Shown here in pieces: positions 62,121-64,000 of a stretch of DNA of 64,000 nt. This DNA comes from Paraburkholderia sp. Its GTDB lineage: Bacteria > Pseudomonadota > Gammaproteobacteria > Burkholderiales > Burkholderiaceae. The DNA is taken from positions 950,001-1,014,000 of the forward strand of contig NZ_JAPWKB010000019.1 of the NCBI RefSeq assembly GCF_028283785.1, in the 5' to 3' direction. Position 1 is the stretch's first letter; each line of letters begins with the position of its first letter. Position numbers and translations under genes: made by a program. Below the pieces are notes generated by a model. That model searched no databases, had not been told where the DNA came from, and saw only the letters and a program-made list of their open reading frames with translations.

Positions 62121-63098
62121 ATGAAAGACGACACTGTGATTCGTTGGGGCATCGTTGGCACTGGCCGCATCGCCCGTCGTTTCGCGCAGAGTCTTGCGCA
62201 TGTGCCGAACGCGCAATTGCAGGCGGTGTGGTCGCGGCGTGCCGGGCCCGCTGCGGAATTCGCGCAGTCGTTCGACGCTCGCGCATGCGACGATTTTGCC
62301 GCGCTGCTGGCGAGCGGAATCGACGCGCTGTATATCGCGACCATGCAGGACACGCACGCCGATTACGCGATCGCCGCGCTTCAGGCCGGCATCCCTGTGC
62401 TGTGCGAAAAACCCGCCACGCTGAACGCCGCGCAACTCGAACGCGTGGTCGCTATCGCGCGCGCGGAACAACGGCTTTTCATGGAAGCGATGAAGCCGCC
62501 GTTCTATCCGTTGTATCGACAGTTGCGCGCGCATCTCGCGAGCGATCCGATCGGCGAGATCGGTATGGTGCGGGCCGGGTGTTCGGTCGCGAGCGTGCCC
62601 GACGATCATCCTTCGCTGTCGTTCGCGCATGGGGGCGGCGCGTTGCTCGATATCGGCATCTACGAGATGTTTCTCGCCGTCGACTGGCTCGGCGCGCCGC
62701 TCGACGTCCAGACGTTCGGCCGGCTCGGTCCGAGCGGCGTCGATGTGTTCGCGAGTCTCAATTCCCGCCACGAGCATGGCATTTCGCAGCTGTTTTGCGG
62801 GCTGGATCTGCTCGGTCGCGGTGACGCGCTACTGATGGCCCAGGGCGGCAACGTGACGATCCACGAGAACTGGTGGAACCCGTCGCGTGCGACGGTCCGT
62901 TATGCGGACGGGCGCGTCGTCGAACTCGACGCGCCCTTCGACGGCGGCGGCCTCAACTACGAAACCGCACATTTCTGCGAGCTGATTCGCGCCGGGCAAC
63001 TTGAAAGTCCGGTGATGACGCACGCGAAATCGATGCAGATGATCGCGATGGCCGATGCCGCGCGGGCGACGCTGGGGCTGAAATTCGCGCAGGAATGA
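62121..63098 (+). CDS. Gfo/Idh/MocA family oxidoreductase
   Basis: A 325-residue NAD(P)-dependent dehydrogenase. The N-terminal Rossmann fold begins IRWGIVGTGRIARRFAQSL; the family EKP motif appears as CEKPATLN, and the GGGALLDIGIYEM region belongs to the substrate-binding domain. Substrates of this family are sugars, inositols and related polyols; with the FadR-type regulator upstream, a catabolic role is likely (inference). The start at 62121 (MKDDTVIRWG) is preferred over an ATG at 62085. The lepB-type gene begins 158 bases downstream. Confidence 0.9.
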   Translation: MKDDTVIRWGIVGTGRIARRFAQSLAHVPNAQLQAVWSRRAGPAAEFAQSFDARACDDFAALLASGIDALYIATMQDTHADYAIAALQAGIPVLCEKPATLNAAQLERVVAIARAEQRLFMEAMKPPFYPLYRQLRAHLASDPIGEIGMVRAGCSVASVPDDHPSLSFAHGGGALLDIGIYEMFLAVDWLGAPLDVQTFGRLGPSGVDVFASLNSRHEHGISQLFCGLDLLGRGDALLMAQGGNVTIHENWWNPSRATVRYADGRVVELDAPFDGGGLNYETAHFCELIRAGQLESPVMTHAKSMQMIAMADAARATLGLKFAQE

Positions 63099-63256
63099 CG
63101 CGCTGGGTAGACGGTGGCGGCGATGACGGCGGTTCAGCAGCGGCGCGTGTCGTGCAACTGGTTTGCGCGGCGATGGTACGATTTGCGGCGGCACGCGCGG
63201 GGGAGCTTCTCCGGCGTCGCCGACGCTTTCGTTACCCTTTTGCAGGAGTCGCCTCG

Positions 63257-63958
63257 ATGCGCTTGCTTGGAAAATTGTGGCGCGACAACAAGGGGCTCGT
63301 CGCGTTTTTGGTGTTGATGGTGCTGTTTCGCAGCGCGATCGCCGACTGGAACGTCGTGCCGAGCGGTTCGATGCTGCCGACGATCCGTGAAGGCGACCGG
63401 ATTCTCGTGGACAAGATGGCCTACGATTTACGCGTGCCGCTCACGCATATCGCGATTGCACATCTGCACGATCCGCAACGCGGCGACATCGTAACGATCG
63501 ACTCATCGGCGGCGCATGAATTGATCGTCAAGCGGCTGATCGGCCTGCCCGGCGACCAGGTCGCGATGCGCGATAACGTGCTCTACGTGAACGGTGTGCG
63601 CGCCGGTTATACGACCCAACTGCGCGCGCCGTTGCCCGGCGATGCGACCTCGCCCGGCGACTATCTGACCGAGCGTTTCGATGGCGTCGTGCATACCGTG
63701 CGGCTGTCGCCGGATGCGCCGAGTCCGCGCGATTCGTTTGGTCCGGTGACGGTGCCGCCCGGCGAATATCTGATGCTCGGCGACAATCGCGACGACAGCG
63801 CCGACTCGCGCTATTTCGGGTTTTTTCCGCGCAGCGAGTTGATGGGCCGCACACGCCACGTTGCGTTTTCGCTCGATCCGACGCGTTTCTACACGCCGCG
63901 TTTCAACCGTTTCGGTGTGGCGCTCGATGCGCCGTACGGGACGATGGCGGCGCGCTGA
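63257..63958 (+). CDS. lepB: Signal peptidase I
   Basis: Type I signal peptidase, cutting signal peptides off exported proteins on the periplasmic side. The 233-residue form has a single N-terminal membrane helix (about residues 12-29), the catalytic Ser38 in VPSGSMLPT, the general-base Lys92 in VKRLIGLPGD, and the late boxes GEYLMLGDNRDDSADSRYFGF. E. coli LepB has two transmembrane helices and 324 residues, so this is a shorter form, probably not the main Lep. AGGAG lies 9 bases before the ATG at 63257. After the stop, a GCGCTA/TAGCGC hairpin follows, and the window ends in what looks like the left arm of a terminator. Confidence 0.92.
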   Translation: MRLLGKLWRDNKGLVAFLVLMVLFRSAIADWNVVPSGSMLPTIREGDRILVDKMAYDLRVPLTHIAIAHLHDPQRGDIVTIDSSAAHELIVKRLIGLPGDQVAMRDNVLYVNGVRAGYTTQLRAPLPGDATSPGDYLTERFDGVVHTVRLSPDAPSPRDSFGPVTVPPGEYLMLGDNRDDSADSRYFGFFPRSELMGRTRHVAFSLDPTRFYTPRFNRFGVALDAPYGTMAAR

Positions 63959-64000
63959 ACGCGCTACGGGTAGCGCGCGCACAATAAAAAACGGCGGTCT

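Overview
The window is a gene-dense, GC-rich stretch of core chromosome from a betaproteobacterium of the Burkholderia/Paraburkholderia type. The assignment rests on gene order (hflX-hflK-hflC-hisZ-purA at the left end), on beta-class features such as HisZ and the yejABEF-type transporter beside fabI, and on typical Burkholderiales gene pairs. It is inferred from the content, not from a database comparison. No phage, transposase, integrase, CRISPR array or toxin-antitoxin pair was found.

Region by region. 1-6.4 kb: end of hflX, hflK-hflC, a DUF2065 membrane peptide, hisZ, purA and a phosphoribosyltransferase. 6.6-11 kb: kup potassium transporter facing tex. 11-17.5 kb: a secreted Gln-rich repeat protein, a DUF465 peptide, a DinG/YoaA-type Fe-S helicase, an Ala-rich lipoprotein, the ribosomal oxygenase roxA, and slyD divergent from it. 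17.5-24 kb (mostly minus strand): a degenerate metallophosphatase, mutS, lplT, suhB. 24.4-29.3 kb: trmJ, cysE, then lpxH, two cyclophilins and a TPR protein on the minus strand. 29.5-36.5 kb: cysS, a 3-methyladenine glycosylase with a Lys/Ala-rich tail, accA, tilS, lysC. 36.7-45.2 kb: tRNA-Ser, a His-rich secreted protein, fabI divergent from a four-gene yej-type peptide ABC transporter, and an NlpC/P60 hydrolase. 45.4-49.3 kb: a patatin lipoprotein, gltX, then tRNA-Ala and a tandemly duplicated tRNA-Glu/tRNA-Asp unit. 49.3-64 kb, more variable: small acidic protein, galM, GNAT, AraC regulator, GGCT-fold protein, malate synthase, haloacid dehalogenase, LysR regulator, a Wzx-like flippase, manC, flavin reductase, FadR-type regulator, MocA-type oxidoreductase and a signal peptidase I.

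How the genes work together. Most are housekeeping: membrane protease control (HflKC), purine synthesis, translation (GltX and tRNA-Glu side by side, CysS, TilS, TrmJ, RoxA), lipid and envelope synthesis (AccA, FabI, LpxH, LplT), repair (MutS, AlkA-type, helicase) and cysteine supply (CysE with CysS). Transcription units are bounded by clear intrinsic terminators, several of them bidirectional between convergent genes.

I found no convincing large undescribed system. The points most worth a second look are small: the degenerate phosphatase behind mutS, the H1-like tail on the glycosylase, a 13-bp dyad before accA, the duplicated tRNA unit with an internal terminator and an AT-rich spacer, the shared dyad between the dehalogenase and its LysR neighbour, and flippase and manC genes standing outside any visible polysaccharide cluster.
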